Part shown: piece by piece, positions 32,238 through 40,237 of the stretch
Position numbering within the stretch: position 1 is the first letter of the stretch
How the letters are laid out: every line of letters starts with the position of its first letter
Origin: Pseudomonas sp. PDM18
GTDB lineage: Bacteria; Pseudomonadota; Gammaproteobacteria; Pseudomonadales; Pseudomonadaceae
NCBI RefSeq assembly: GCF_014852585.1
Contig: NZ_JACVBX010000001.1
Location: forward strand, 434,001-498,000
Reading direction: 5' to 3'
DNA: 64,000 nt
Program-made: the position numbers and the translations under genes
Notes under the pieces: model-generated
What the model saw: the letters and a program-made list of their open reading frames with translations, nothing else
What the model was told of the DNA's origin: nothing
The model's database searches: none

Positions 32238-33986
32238 ATGACCGTCACCGAGCAGTTGAGCGCCCTGGACCAGATCCTCGCTCACGGCGACCTGCACTGC
32301 CTGTTCCAGCCCATCCTGTCGCTATCGGAACGACGGCTGGTGGGCTACGAAGCCCTTACCCGTGGCCCGTCCAACGGCCCACTGCACTCGCCCCTGCCGC
32401 TGTTCAGCATCGCCCGCAGCAGCGGCCGCCTCAGCCAGTTGGAGCTGCTCTGTCGGCGCACAGCCTGCGCGCGCTTCCGCGACCTGAAACTCGAGGGCAA
32501 GCTATTCCTCAACGTGTCCCCGGAATCCCTGCTGGAACCGACCCACCAGCCCGGCCGCACGTTGCAACTGCTGCAGACCTTCGGCATCTCGCCCAGCGAC
32601 GTGGTGATCGAGCTGACCGAGCAAACGCCCATTGAGGACTTCACCCTCCTCGACACCGCGCTGCACCACTATCGCGCCATGGGCTTCTCCATCGCGCTGG
32701 ACGACCTGGGCGCCGGCTACTCCAGCTTGCGCCTATGGTCCGAGCTGCGCCCCGACTACGTGAAGATTGACCGCCACTTCATCGAAGGCATACACCTCGA
32801 TGCGGTGAAGCGCGAGTTCGTCGGCTCGATCCTGAAGATGGCGCATGCCTCCCGCGCCCAGGTGATCGCCGAAGGCATCGAGATTCCCGAAGAGCTGGCC
32901 GTGCTCTCGGAGATGGGCGTGGACCTCGTGCAGGGCTACCTGCTCGGCCGCCCCAACGAAACGCCGCCGCGCGATGCCCGTGCCCTGCTGCCGGAAGTCG
33001 ACAACGCCGGCGCTCTGCTCGCCGAGGATCAATCCGATCTCGAACCGCTGCTGCTGGAACAACAGGCTGTGCGCGACAGCACGCCCATTGGCGACGTGCT
33101 GGAAGCCTTCCGCGCGCAGGCCAACCTCAACTCCCTGGCCGTGCTGGACCGCGACGACCAGCCAGTGGGCATCGTCCACCGGCACGCGCTGTCCGATGCC
33201 CTGCTCAAGCCCTTTGCGCCGGAGCTTTACGCGCGCAAGCCGATCAGCCGGCTGATGAGCGACGACTTCCTCGCGGTAGAACGCAGCCAGTCGCTGCAGC
33301 AGGTCAGCCGCCTGCTCACCAGCCGCGCGCGGCAGCGCATCGAGGAAGATTTCATCATCACTTTGAACGGCCGCTACCTCGGCCTGGGCCGGGTGATCGA
33401 CGTGCTCAAGCTGATAACCGAGCAGAAGATCCGCCAGGCCCGGCACGCCAACCCGCTGACCCTGCTGCCGGGCAACGTGCCCATCCAGCAGTGCCTGGCG
33501 CGCCTGCTGCAACAAGGCCGCGAAGCCGTGGTCTGCTACGTCGACATCGACAGTTTCAAGCCCTTCAACGATCTCTATGGCTATGCGCGCGGCGACGAAG
33601 TGCTGCTCTGCCTGGCGCAGTGCCTGGGCGAACGCGTGGACCCGACGCGGGACTTCGTCGGCCACATCGGCGGCGACGACTTCATGCTGGTGCTGGGGAC
33701 GCAGGACTGGCGCGAACGCCTCAATCACCTGCTGGAAGAGTTCCAGGGACAGTGTCGGCGCTTCTACAGCCGCGAGCACCTGGACGCGGGCTGCTTCGTC
33801 GCGCACAACCGTCAGGGGCGGCGCGAGGAATATCCACTGCTGTCACTGTCGATTGGCGTGGTGCACGTGAAGAGCGGCGCCGGGCAGCGCCTGGACGCCA
33901 GCCAGTTGGCCGGGCTGGCCTCGGAGGCAAAGCGCCACGCGAAGAACATGCCGGGTTACAGCCTGCACATCCTCACTGCGGAGTGA
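32238..33986 (+). CDS. EAL-CBS-GGDEF cyclic-di-GMP protein
   Basis: Cytosolic protein of 582 residues. The EAL phosphodiesterase domain comes first (about residues 10-245) and keeps the expected residues: Glu in GYEALTRG, Asn in LFLNVSP, Glu in IELTEQ, Asp-Asp in ALDDLGAGYSS, Lys in VKIDRHF, Glu in VIAEGIE and Gln in VQGYLLGRP. A CBS pair follows (about 275-395), and then a GGDEF domain (about 410-575) whose signature reads GGDDF, a change that often weakens cyclase activity. Most likely it degrades c-di-GMP, with CBS domains sensing a nucleotide. The start ATG is at 32238 after the terminator hairpin. Confidence 0.9.
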   Translation: MTVTEQLSALDQILAHGDLHCLFQPILSLSERRLVGYEALTRGPSNGPLHSPLPLFSIARSSGRLSQLELLCRRTACARFRDLKLEGKLFLNVSPESLLEPTHQPGRTLQLLQTFGISPSDVVIELTEQTPIEDFTLLDTALHHYRAMGFSIALDDLGAGYSSLRLWSELRPDYVKIDRHFIEGIHLDAVKREFVGSILKMAHASRAQVIAEGIEIPEELAVLSEMGVDLVQGYLLGRPNETPPRDARALLPEVDNAGALLAEDQSDLEPLLLEQQAVRDSTPIGDVLEAFRAQANLNSLAVLDRDDQPVGIVHRHALSDALLKPFAPELYARKPISRLMSDDFLAVERSQSLQQVSRLLTSRARQRIEEDFIITLNGRYLGLGRVIDVLKLITEQKIRQARHANPLTLLPGNVPIQQCLARLLQQGREAVVCYVDIDSFKPFNDLYGYARGDEVLLCLAQCLGERVDPTRDFVGHIGGDDFMLVLGTQDWRERLNHLLEEFQGQCRRFYSREHLDAGCFVAHNRQGRREEYPLLSLSIGVVHVKSGAGQRLDASQLAGLASEAKRHAKNMPGYSLHILTAE

Positions 33987-33987
33987 G

Positions 33988-34473
33988 TCAGAGGCCCAAC
34001 TGTCGGGCACGCGTTTCGTAGCGCTCGGCCTGGGCATCGTCGGGTTCCAGCCCCGGGCCGCCGCTGCGATACAACTCGCCGAGTTTGCGTGCCGCCAACG
34101 GGTGGCCCGCTTCGGCTGCCTGGCCCCAGTAACGCGCGGCTTCCCGCGCATCAGCGGCATGGCGGGTATCACCCTTGAGCGCTTGCACACCCACTTGGTA
34201 GGCCGCCTTGTGGTCTCCCGCTGCAGCAGCCAGACGCAGCAGACGCAGGCCCTCTTCGCGAGCGCCGAAACCCTGTCCGCGGAACAGCAGCAGGTGCCCG
34301 TAGAAACTCTGCGCGCCCACATCCCCCAGTGCTGCCATGCGCGAAAACTGGCCCTGCATCCAGGCCCAGGAACGCGGCTGGCGAACCATCCAAGGCCAGC
34401 CCATCAGGCGTCGCGCCACGGCGTAACTCAACCGCGCACGCAGGCGCCAGAACAGCTCGCGGGGTGTCGCCAC
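33988..34473 (-). CDS. SEL1-like tetratricopeptide repeat protein
   Basis: Protein of about 161 residues. The C-terminal two-thirds are SEL1-like alpha-helical repeats: MAALGDVGAQSFYGHLLLFRGQ, LRLLRLAAAAGDHKAAYQVGVQAL, ARYWGQAAEAGHPLAARKLGELYRSGG. Such repeats bind partner proteins. The start is taken as the GTG at 34473, with GAGGAG seven bases upstream, so the gene begins just after the stop of the preceding gene. It is the last of three genes in a compact minus-strand operon with an Xre-type regulator at its head. It converges on the c-di-GMP gene with one base between the stops. Confidence 0.78.
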   Translation of the reverse strand: MATPRELFWRLRARLSYAVARRLMGWPWMVRQPRSWAWMQGQFSRMAALGDVGAQSFYGHLLLFRGQGFGAREEGLRLLRLAAAAGDHKAAYQVGVQALKGDTRHAADAREAARYWGQAAEAGHPLAARKLGELYRSGGPGLEPDDAQAERYETRARQLGL

Positions 34474-34474
34474 G

Positions 34475-34840
34475 TCAGAGCTCCTCGGGGTACTCGAACT
34501 CGAAGACGCGCGCCACTTCCGCCGCATGCCAACCGGCGGCAGCGGGCCCATCCGGCGCGCCGGAGAAGCGGCCCAGGCGCTCGACGTATTCGAAGAAGCC
34601 GGTTCGCGGCAGGCGACTGGCGCCCTGGCTGATCACCAGCGAGCTGCGCAGCGGACGACCACCGCGGGCATCCAGCGCGGCCAGATGCTCCAGCGCGGCG
34701 GTCAGCACGGTCATCGCCGGGGTCGGCAGTTGCAGGCGCTCGATCAGCGCGCGGTAGGTGAGCAGATGGCGTTGGCGGCGGGCATCTTCCAGCTCGCCGA
34801 GCAGGCCTTCCCAATGCTTGCGACTGATCTGCACGCTCAA
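34475..34840 (-). CDS. Conserved hypothetical protein of the Xre operon (121 aa)
   Basis: Not recognised. Helix-rich soluble protein: MSVQISRKHWEGLLGELEDARRQ..., then LQLPTPAMTVLTAALEHLAALDARGGRPLRSSLVISQG. The central stretch resembles the fold of small helical regulatory proteins, and the phrase SRLPRTGFFEYVERLGRF is probably a conserved surface. The start is a TTG at 34840 with GGAG eight bases before it, overlapping the upstream stop by four bases (TTGA). It is therefore made together with the HTH protein, to which it may bind. A toxin role has no support in the sequence. Confidence 0.7.
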   Translation of the reverse strand: MSVQISRKHWEGLLGELEDARRQRHLLTYRALIERLQLPTPAMTVLTAALEHLAALDARGGRPLRSSLVISQGASRLPRTGFFEYVERLGRFSGAPDGPAAAGWHAAEVARVFEFEYPEEL

Positions 34841-35154
34841 GAAGCGGACTCCCCAGTGCCCAGGGCACGACGCAGGCCATGCTGGATGGCGTCGCTGGCT
34901 TCGCGTTCGCCGTTCTCGATCTGTCCGAGGTAGGACGGGCTGATGCCCACCGAACGCGCCAGCGATTCAATGGACAGGCCACGGGCTTCACGCAGTGCTT
35001 TCCAGTCCGGCTTCTCGTCGAGTGCCGGGGCGGCAACGGGTTTGACAACCTGGGCGACACCACGGCCGGCGGCAGCCAGCAGGGCCTGGTATTCGGCCCA
35101 GGGAACCACGGCGTACTCCGCTTCGCCGTCACGCATGATGACTTGAACGTTCAT
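34837..35154 (-). CDS. XRE-family helix-turn-helix protein
   Basis: DNA-binding protein of 105 residues. The N-terminal 35 residues (MNVQVIMRDGEAEYAVVPWAEYQALLAAA) look like a small beta/alpha pairing domain as found in some antitoxins. The C-terminal HTH is WKALREARGLSIESLARSVGISPSYLGQIENGEREASDAI. A strong AAGGAG site precedes the ATG. As first gene of the operon it probably autoregulates it. The arrangement recalls antitoxin-type regulators, but no recognisable toxin follows. Confidence 0.85.
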   Translation of the reverse strand: MNVQVIMRDGEAEYAVVPWAEYQALLAAAGRGVAQVVKPVAAPALDEKPDWKALREARGLSIESLARSVGISPSYLGQIENGEREASDAIQHGLRRALGTGESAS

Positions 35155-35239
35155 GACAACACTCCTTGCAGGCGGCCATCTTAACAGCCTGATGCGCGCC
35201 TGTGCCGGCTATACTGCGGACCGCCTCTCGCCACCAGAC

Positions 35240-35998
35240 ATGGGGACCGATTTGCCGCGATTCCTTCCGTTCTGCCTATGCCTGGCCAGCGCCCTGTGTG
35301 GCGCCGAGGAGCTGCGCTGGGGCTATTCGCCAAGCAACGGCATGCCCTACGCGGAAAGTATCGACCATGAATTGGCACCTGGCTTCATTCGTGATCTGGG
35401 CGAAAGCGTCGGACAGCGCCTGGGGCTCGAGGTTCGCTTCGTGGAAACGCCGGACAAGCGCGCAGAACCGGCGCTCGCCCAGGGTGCGATCCATCTGCTA
35501 TGCATCAACAATCCGCAGTGGATGAAGGCGCCGGAGAAGCTGCACTGGTCGCCGAGCCTGTTCGAAGAAGAGGATGCGCTGGCCCAGCGCGCAGACACGC
35601 CGCCGGTGGAAAACCTGGCGCAGTTGCACGATATCCGCATCGGCACCAATCTGGGCTATGTCTATCCCGCCCCACTGATGCAGGCCTTCGCTGAAGGTCG
35701 GGTTAAGCGCGCCGACGTGCGCGATCTGGATACCCGCCTGCACATGCTCGAAGCCCGTCGCCTGGACGCATTGATCGAGATGCGCCGCCCCCTGGAATTC
35801 CTCCTCGCGCAGCATCGCGAACTGCCCGTGGCGATCAACAGCAGCAATGTGCAGCGCTACTCGATCTTCTGCTCGTATGGCCCAGCGCTGCCGATCCCCG
35901 CCGAGCGACTGGATGCGGTGCTGGAGGCGATGGTCAGCGACGGCTCGATCCAGCGGCTGCTTGGCCAACAGACGGCACGGATGCGTCAGAGGCGCTGA
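35240..35998 (+). CDS. Periplasmic family-3 solute-binding-like protein
   Basis: Protein of about 252 residues with a signal sequence (FLPFCLCLASALCGA) and a binding domain of the amino-acid type (SBP_bac_3-like): ELRWGYSPSNGMPYAES near the N-terminus, EVRFVETPDKRAEPALAQGAIHLLC, then IGTNLGYVYPAPLMQAF and LEARRLDALIEMRRPLEFLL. No ABC permease is nearby, so it may be a stand-alone sensor or binding protein of the kind common in Pseudomonas. The start could be the ATG at 35240 or a TTG at 35252; the TTG has a GGGGA just upstream. The 3' end overlaps the convergent YkvA gene by 13 bases. Confidence 0.78.
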   Translation: MGTDLPRFLPFCLCLASALCGAEELRWGYSPSNGMPYAESIDHELAPGFIRDLGESVGQRLGLEVRFVETPDKRAEPALAQGAIHLLCINNPQWMKAPEKLHWSPSLFEEEDALAQRADTPPVENLAQLHDIRIGTNLGYVYPAPLMQAFAEGRVKRADVRDLDTRLHMLEARRLDALIEMRRPLEFLLAQHRELPVAINSSNVQRYSIFCSYGPALPIPAERLDAVLEAMVSDGSIQRLLGQQTARMRQRR

Positions 35999-36411
35999 AT
36001 CGCTTCGGGCGGCGGGAGTTGCTTCAGGGCTTCGCGGGTTTCCACGCCTTGCGCATCGCGCCAGACCTTGAAGGCATCGATCTCCGACTGCCAGCGGCGG
36101 ATCACCCAGGCCAAGACCGCCAGGTCGTCGAGGAAACCGACGCCCAACAGCCAGTCAGGCACCAGATCCACTGGCGAGAGGAAGTACAACAGCGCCGCCA
36201 CCACCGAGACCAGTGCCTGGGAACTGATGCCGCGGTAATCACCACGCACCCAGGCCACCAGCAACTCCTGCAGCAGCTTCAGGTCGGTCTTGGCCAGCTT
36301 CACCCGACCACTCTTGCGCGACACCGCGAACAGCAGCGCCGGCAATCTCCCGCCAGCGATAAAACGGCTGGCGAGCTTCAGGAAACGGTCAAATCCCGGA
36401 GGCTTTTTCAT
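35986..36411 (-). CDS. YkvA/DUF1232 family membrane protein
   Basis: Protein of 141 residues whose DUF1232 core is plain: ALVSVVAALLYFLSPVDLVPDWLLGVGFLDDLAVLAWVIR, containing the SPVDLVPD signature. The N-terminal basic region (GRVKLAKTDLKLLQELLVAWVRGDYRG) is soluble. The family is of unknown function. The ATG at 36411 has an AGGTGA before it. It overlaps the convergent binding-protein gene at the 3' end and follows the intergenic element at 36452-36656. Confidence 0.87.
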   Translation of the reverse strand: MKKPPGFDRFLKLASRFIAGGRLPALLFAVSRKSGRVKLAKTDLKLLQELLVAWVRGDYRGISSQALVSVVAALLYFLSPVDLVPDWLLGVGFLDDLAVLAWVIRRWQSEIDAFKVWRDAQGVETREALKQLPPPEAIQRL

Positions 36412-36451
36412 CGATTCACCTCGATAGGAAAGTTCGTACAAGACAGGTTCA

Positions 36452-36656
36452 GGTTATCCACCTTTCCTGTGGATAACTCTGTTGAAAGCCACCCTCGATA
36501 CCCCCAGAAGGCCCGAACCATGAGGGCTGCAGACAGATCGGCGATTTTTTGTTCACCCCTTTAAATGCGTTAAAAATCATGCAGTTGCGGCTAAGCGATG
36601 GGCTCACCAATGTCAAGGGGAGGACATTGTTTCATCTGCGTCAAATATGTGCATAA
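36452..36656. other. Intergenic element A with inverted DnaA boxes, paralogous to 59966-60176
   Basis: Starts with nine-base perfect inverted arms GTTATCCAC (36452-36460) and GTGGATAAC (36468-36476); the minus strand contains the exact DnaA box TTATCCACA. Then, in order: ATACCCCCAG (36497-36506), GACAGATCGGCGATTTTTT (36531-36549), GTTAAAAA (36568-36575), TGCGTCA (36636-36642) and TGTGCATAAG (36647-36656). The same blocks in the same order occur at 59966-60176. It lies about 40 bases upstream of the minus-strand ykvA-like gene. It may be a replication- or DnaA-linked site or an RNA gene; its nature is not known. Confidence 0.6.
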
Positions 36657-36733
36657 GGGTAACACCGGCGCGAAGGTTACTCCCATTCAGACCCGGCGGT
36701 CAGCGCAGCGTTCCAGAGCGCTTCCCGCACAAA

Positions 36734-36764
36734 TGAAAACGCCCCGTGGGTAACGGGGCGTTTT
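36734..36764. terminator. Bidirectional terminator after the FKBP gene
   Basis: GAAAACGCCCCGT and ACGGGGCGTTTTC are perfect arms around GGGTA. A and T runs on both sides allow termination in both directions; the FKBP gene ends about 20 bases away. Confidence 0.9.
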
Positions 36765-36785
36765 CTCTGGTACGAAGGTACTCAG

Positions 36786-37526
36786 TTACTTCTTCGGTTC
36801 TTCCGCCGGAGCTTCTGCAGCGTCAGGCTGGTTCGGATCCTTGATGGCCAGCAGTTCCAGGTCGAATACCAGGACCGAGTTGGCCGGGATGGTCGGGCTC
36901 GGACTCTGGGCGCCGTAGGCCAGCTCGCTGGGGATGAAGAGCTTGATCTTCTCACCGACGTGCATCAGTTGCAGCGCCTCGACCCAACCCGGAATCACGC
37001 CGCCCACCGGCAGGTCGATCGGGCTGCCACGCTGGATAGAGCTGTCGAAGACCGTACCATCGACCAGCTTGCCTTCGTAGTGAACGGTGACGACGTCGGT
37101 GGCCTTGGGCTGCGCGCCGTCGGCTTTCTTCACGACTTCGTACTGCAGGCCGGACTTGGTGGTAACCACGCCCTCACGCTTGCCGTTTTCCTCAAGGAAT
37201 TTCTTGCCGGCTTCCAGGGCCTCGGAATTCTTTTTAGCGACTTGCTCTTCAGCGCGCTTCTGCAGGGCGGTAAAGGCTTCGGTCAGCTCTTCGTCGGTCA
37301 GCTTCTGCTTCTGTTTGCCGACGGCGTCTTCGATACCCAGGGCGACGGCTTTTGAATCCAGGTCATTCATGCCTTCCTGGGCGAGGCTCTTGCCCATGTT
37401 CAGGCCGATGCCGTAGGAGGCTTTCTGCGCAGGAGTCTTGAGTTCCACTTCGGCGGCCTGTTTGTCGCAGCCCGCGAGAACCAAGCCGACCAGCGCGATC
37501 GCTGCCGCCAACCGATGTTGTTTCAT
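36786..37526 (-). CDS. FKBP-type peptidyl-prolyl isomerase lipoprotein
   Basis: Protein of 246 residues. An N-terminal signal with lipobox (ALVGLVLAGCDKQ) indicates a lipoprotein, so it acts in the periplasm, anchored to a membrane. The helical N-terminal dimerisation domain (KASYGIGLNMGKSLAQEG...KKNSEALEAGKKFLEENGKREGV) is followed by the FKBP domain (about residues 130-240) with VTVHYEGKLVDGTVFDSSIQRG, IPGWVEALQLMHVGEKIKLFIPSELAYG and FDLELL. It catalyses proline isomerisation and works as a chaperone like FkpA/Mip. The C-terminal tail is Ala/Pro/Glu-rich. The ATG at 37526 has an AAGGA site. Confidence 0.92.
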   Translation of the reverse strand: MKQHRLAAAIALVGLVLAGCDKQAAEVELKTPAQKASYGIGLNMGKSLAQEGMNDLDSKAVALGIEDAVGKQKQKLTDEELTEAFTALQKRAEEQVAKKNSEALEAGKKFLEENGKREGVVTTKSGLQYEVVKKADGAQPKATDVVTVHYEGKLVDGTVFDSSIQRGSPIDLPVGGVIPGWVEALQLMHVGEKIKLFIPSELAYGAQSPSPTIPANSVLVFDLELLAIKDPNQPDAAEAPAEEPKK

Positions 37527-37770
37527 GCTGAATCCTTGTCTTTGCGCCGTCATGGCTGAAGTAATGAAGCCGCGAGCTTATCAGGCGCTCGTGGCCAGTG
37601 GCTATGGGCAATAGGAACCACTACCGGGGGAGAAGTTCCCACAGCAAACTTATAAGAAAATTAACAGGATAAGTCAGACGGCCAGCACGCAATCGCTGTG
37701 ATCGAAGCGGGCAACTTTCGACGGGAAGTTTTCGCAGGAAAGCCTGCCGCCAATAAAAAGGCAGACAAAG

Positions 37771-37806
37771 AAAAAGCCCTCAGGCATTGCTACCTGAGGG
37801 CTTTTC
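37771..37806 (-). terminator. Terminator of the tRNA-Val/tRNA-Asp transcript
   Basis: AAAAGCCCTCAGG (37772-37784) and CCTGAGGGCTTTT (37793-37805) flank a CATTGCTA loop. The A-run on the left becomes the T-run for minus-strand transcripts leaving the tRNA genes. Confidence 0.9.
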
Positions 37807-37812
37807 GAATTA

Positions 37813-37889
37813 TGGCGCAGCGGACGGGACTCGAACCCGCGACCCCCGGCGTGACAGGCCGGTATTCTAACCGACTGAACTACCGCTGC
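37813..37889 (-). tRNA. tRNA-Asp (GTC anticodon)
   Basis: On the minus strand a 77-base cloverleaf begins GCAGCGG and ends CCGCTGC-G-CCA, with the CCA encoded. The D arm has AGTTCAGTCGGTTAGA, the anticodon arm CCGGC-CTGTCAC-GCCGG with GTC, and the T arm GCGGGTTCGAGTCCCGT. All stems pair. Confidence 0.97.
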
Positions 37890-37902
37890 GTCGGACCTCG
37901 AG

Positions 37903-37978
37903 TGGTGGGTGATGACGGGATCGAACCGCCGACCCTCTGCTTGTAAGGCAGATGCTCTCCCGGCTGAGCTAATCACCC
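37903..37978 (-). tRNA. tRNA-Val (TAC anticodon)
   Basis: A 76-base minus-strand tRNA begins GGGTGAT and ends ATCACCC-A-CCA, with CCA encoded. The D arm is AGCTCAGCCGGGAGAGC, the anticodon arm TCTGC-CTTACAA-GCAGA with TAC, and the T arm GGCGGTTCGATCCCGTC. It is 13 bases upstream of tRNA-Asp and probably part of the same precursor. Confidence 0.97.
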
Positions 37979-38155
37979 TTCGTCTCGAAGTGGGGCGCAT
38001 TCTACGGAGGACATTTACACCTGGCAAGCCCCCGGATGAAAAAAATTTTCAGATGTTCCAAAGGCTTAGATGAAGAGAGCGAATGACGAAACGGGGTTGG
38101 CCTGAACCGCGCCGAGCGGAATAATGCATCCTTTGTGTCCAGGAGTTAGCCCCTC

Positions 38156-39076
38156 ATGTGGTTCCGCAATCTGCTCGTGTACCGACTCACCCAGGATCTG
38201 CAGATCGACGCCGATGCCCTGGAGAAAGCCCTGGCCAGCAAGCCGGCGCGCTCCTGCGCCAGCCAGGAACTGACTACCTACGGTTTCTCCGCACCTTTCG
38301 GCAAGGGCCCGGATGCCCCGCTGGTGCACGCCAGCGAAGGCTTCTTCCTGGTCAGTGCGCGCAAGGAAGAGCGCATCCTCCCGGGCAGCGTCGTGCGTGA
38401 CGCGCTAAAGGAGAAGGTGGACGAGATCGAAGCCGCGCAGATGCGCAAGGTCTACAAGAAGGAGCGCGACCAGATCAAGGACGAGATCGTCCAGACCCTG
38501 CTGCCGCGCGCCTTCATCCGCCGTTCGGTGACCTTCGCCGCCATCGCCCCGAGCCTGGGGCTGATCCTCGTCGATACCTCCAGCGCGAAAAAGGCCGAAG
38601 ATCTGCTCTCCACCCTGCGCGAAGCCCTGGGCTCGCTGCCAGTGCGCCCGCTGACCGTGAAGACCGCGCCGACCGCCACCCTGACCGACTGGGTGAAGAC
38701 CCAGGAAGCCGCCGGCGACTTCTTCGTCCTCGACGAGTGCGAGCTGCGTGATACTCACGAAGACGGCGGCGTGGTGCGTTGCAAGCGCCAGGACCTGACC
38801 AGCGAGGAAATCCAGCTGCACCTGACCTCCGGCAAGCTGGTCACCCAGCTGTCCCTGGCCTGGTCGGACAAGCTGTCCTTCGTCCTCGACGACAAGGTCG
38901 CGATCAAGCGCCTGCGCTTCGAAGACATGCTGCAGGAGAAAGCGGAGCAGGACGGTGGAGAAGACGCCCTCGGCCAGCTCGACGCCAGCTTCACCCTGAT
39001 GATGCTGACCTTCGCCGAGTTCATCCCGGCGCTGATCGAAGCACTCGGCGGCGAAGCGATGCCCGAAGGCATCTGA
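38156..39076 (+). CDS. rdgC: Recombination-associated protein RdgC
   Basis: Ring-shaped double-strand DNA-binding protein (306 residues) that limits RecA activity and is nucleoid-associated. The N-terminal [15 protein letters not shown] and the C-terminal [23 protein letters not shown] are family hallmarks, with [32 protein letters not shown] text in the middle (here [20 protein letters not shown]). The full length is that of E. coli RdgC. It is monocistronic, just downstream (opposite strand) of the tRNA pair. Confidence 0.95.
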   Translation: MWFRNLLVYRLTQDLQIDADALEKALASKPARSCASQELTTYGFSAPFGKGPDAPLVHASEGFFLVSARKEERILPGSVVRDALKEKVDEIEAAQMRKVYKKERDQIKDEIVQTLLPRAFIRRSVTFAAIAPSLGLILVDTSSAKKAEDLLSTLREALGSLPVRPLTVKTAPTATLTDWVKTQEAAGDFFVLDECELRDTHEDGGVVRCKRQDLTSEEIQLHLTSGKLVTQLSLAWSDKLSFVLDDKVAIKRLRFEDMLQEKAEQDGGEDALGQLDASFTLMMLTFAEFIPALIEALGGEAMPEGI

Positions 39077-39084
39077 TGCCCCGG

Positions 39085-39110
39085 CAGGCGCCGCCTCCGT
39101 GCGGCGCCTG
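39085..39110. terminator. GC-rich hairpin after rdgC
   Basis: CAGGCGCCGC (39085-39094) and GCGGCGCCTG (39101-39110) around CTCCGT, nine bases after the rdgC stop. No T-run follows, so it may only stabilise the 3' end or act with Rho. Confidence 0.45.
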
Positions 39111-39147
39111 ACACCATAAAAGGCCCACATAAAAAGAAGGACGGCCC

Positions 39148-40104
39148 ATGCGTGCTCTCATCCTGCTCAGCCGCTTCATGGGCAACACCTTCGCCCTCTG
39201 GGTGCTGCTCTTCGCCATCCTTGCGTTCTTCGTCCCCTCCCTGTTCACTCCGCTCACCGCCGCCATTGTGCCCATGCTCGGCGTCGTGATGTTCGGCATG
39301 GGCCTGACGCTCAAGGTCGAGGACTTCGCCGAAGTCGCCCGGCATCCCTGGCGCGTCACCCTCGGCGTGATCGCCCATTTCGTCATCATGCCAGGCATGG
39401 CCTGGCTGCTCTGCCAGCTGATGCACCTGCCGTCGGAAATCGCTGTGGGCGTCATCCTGGTCGGCTGCTGCCCCAGTGGCACCGCCTCCAATGTGATGAC
39501 CTGGCTCTCGCGCGGCGATCTGGCGCTATCGGTAGCCATCGCCGGCGTGACCACCCTCCTCGCCCCGCTGCTGACCCCGGCGCTGATCTGGCTGCTGGCC
39601 TCGGCCTGGCTGCCGGTATCCTTCGGCGCGCTGTTCTGGTCGATCCTCCAGGTCGTCGTGGTGCCTATCGTTCTCGGCCTCGCAGCCCAGCGACTGCTCG
39701 GCGCGCGGGTGCGCCATGTGGTAGACGTGCTGCCGCTGATCTCGGTGATATCCATCGTCATCATCGTCGCCGCCGTGGTCGCCGCCAGCCAGGGGAAGAT
39801 CGCCGAGTCCGGCCTGCTGATCATGGCCGTGGTAATCCTGCACAACGGCTTCGGGTTCCTACTCGGTTATTTCACCGCCAAGGTCTTCGGCCTGCCGCTG
39901 GCGCAGCGCAAGTCACTGGCCCTGGAAGTTGGCATGCAGAACTCCGGCCTTGGCGCGGCGCTGGCCAGCGCGCACTTCTCGCCGCTGGCGGCAGTTCCCA
40001 GCGCACTGTTCAGCGTCTGGCACAACATCTCCGGCGCGACGCTTTCCACCTGGTTCCGCCGGATGACCGAGGCGCCAGCCACCCAGGAAAAGCCCCCACA
40101 ATAG
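39148..40104 (+). CDS. Bile acid:sodium symporter (BASS) family transporter
   Basis: Inner-membrane protein of 318 residues with nine to ten hydrophobic helices. BASS family landmarks include [20 protein letters not shown], the [20 protein letters not shown] block (crossover region of the sodium site), and the [22 protein letters not shown] motif near the end. Substrates of bacterial members range from bile acids to organic acids such as pantoate; none can be fixed here. It has a reasonable AGAAGGA site. Confidence 0.9.
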   Translation: MRALILLSRFMGNTFALWVLLFAILAFFVPSLFTPLTAAIVPMLGVVMFGMGLTLKVEDFAEVARHPWRVTLGVIAHFVIMPGMAWLLCQLMHLPSEIAVGVILVGCCPSGTASNVMTWLSRGDLALSVAIAGVTTLLAPLLTPALIWLLASAWLPVSFGALFWSILQVVVVPIVLGLAAQRLLGARVRHVVDVLPLISVISIVIIVAAVVAASQGKIAESGLLIMAVVILHNGFGFLLGYFTAKVFGLPLAQRKSLALEVGMQNSGLGAALASAHFSPLAAVPSALFSVWHNISGATLSTWFRRMTEAPATQEKPPQ

Positions 40105-40116
40105 GGCAGAAAACGA

Positions 40117-40150
40117 GCGCCGGCTTGCCCGGCGCACCGATTTTGTGCAA
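40117..40150 (+). terminator. Weak terminator after the BASS gene
   Basis: GCGCCGG (40117-40123), loop CTTGC, CCGGCGC (40129-40135), then ACCGATTTTG. The hairpin is GC-rich and is followed by a short T-run. Confidence 0.5.
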
Positions 40151-40163
40151 AATACTGCACATT

Positions 40164-40212
40164 GTGAGGACGACCTCACCACCTTCCGGTGCTCCAGCGG
40201 GGACGGCCCTCA
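40164..40212 (+). promoter_or_regulatory. Guanidine-II (mini-ykkC) riboswitch
   Basis: Two short hairpins each carry the conserved ACGR loop: GTGAGG-ACGA-CCTCAC (40164-40179) and GGGG-ACGG-CCCT (40199-40210), separated by a linker of about 19 bases. Downstream follows the GGAGAG ribosome binding site of sugE. Paired ACGR hairpins in front of a SugE/Gdx gene are the hallmark of the guanidine-II class, in which guanidinium binding makes the exporter mRNA available for translation. The structure is read directly; its function here is inferred from the class. Confidence 0.88.
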
Positions 40213-40237
40213 TACCATCCACCGTCTGGAGAGCTCC

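Larger units (their letters stand above)
36412..36785. other. Gene-free stretch with DnaA boxes, element A and a bidirectional terminator
   Basis: This 374-base interval contains no supported protein gene. It holds the inverted DnaA-like repeats and element A (36452-36656) and the terminator at 36734-36764. Between them (36657-36733) nothing is recognised. Confidence 0.6.

Noticed and set aside
37813..37978. tRNA genes as a possible integration site for an island
   Set aside because: The flanking genes (FKBP and rdgC) are conserved core genes, and no integrase or direct repeat of the tRNA 3' end was seen.
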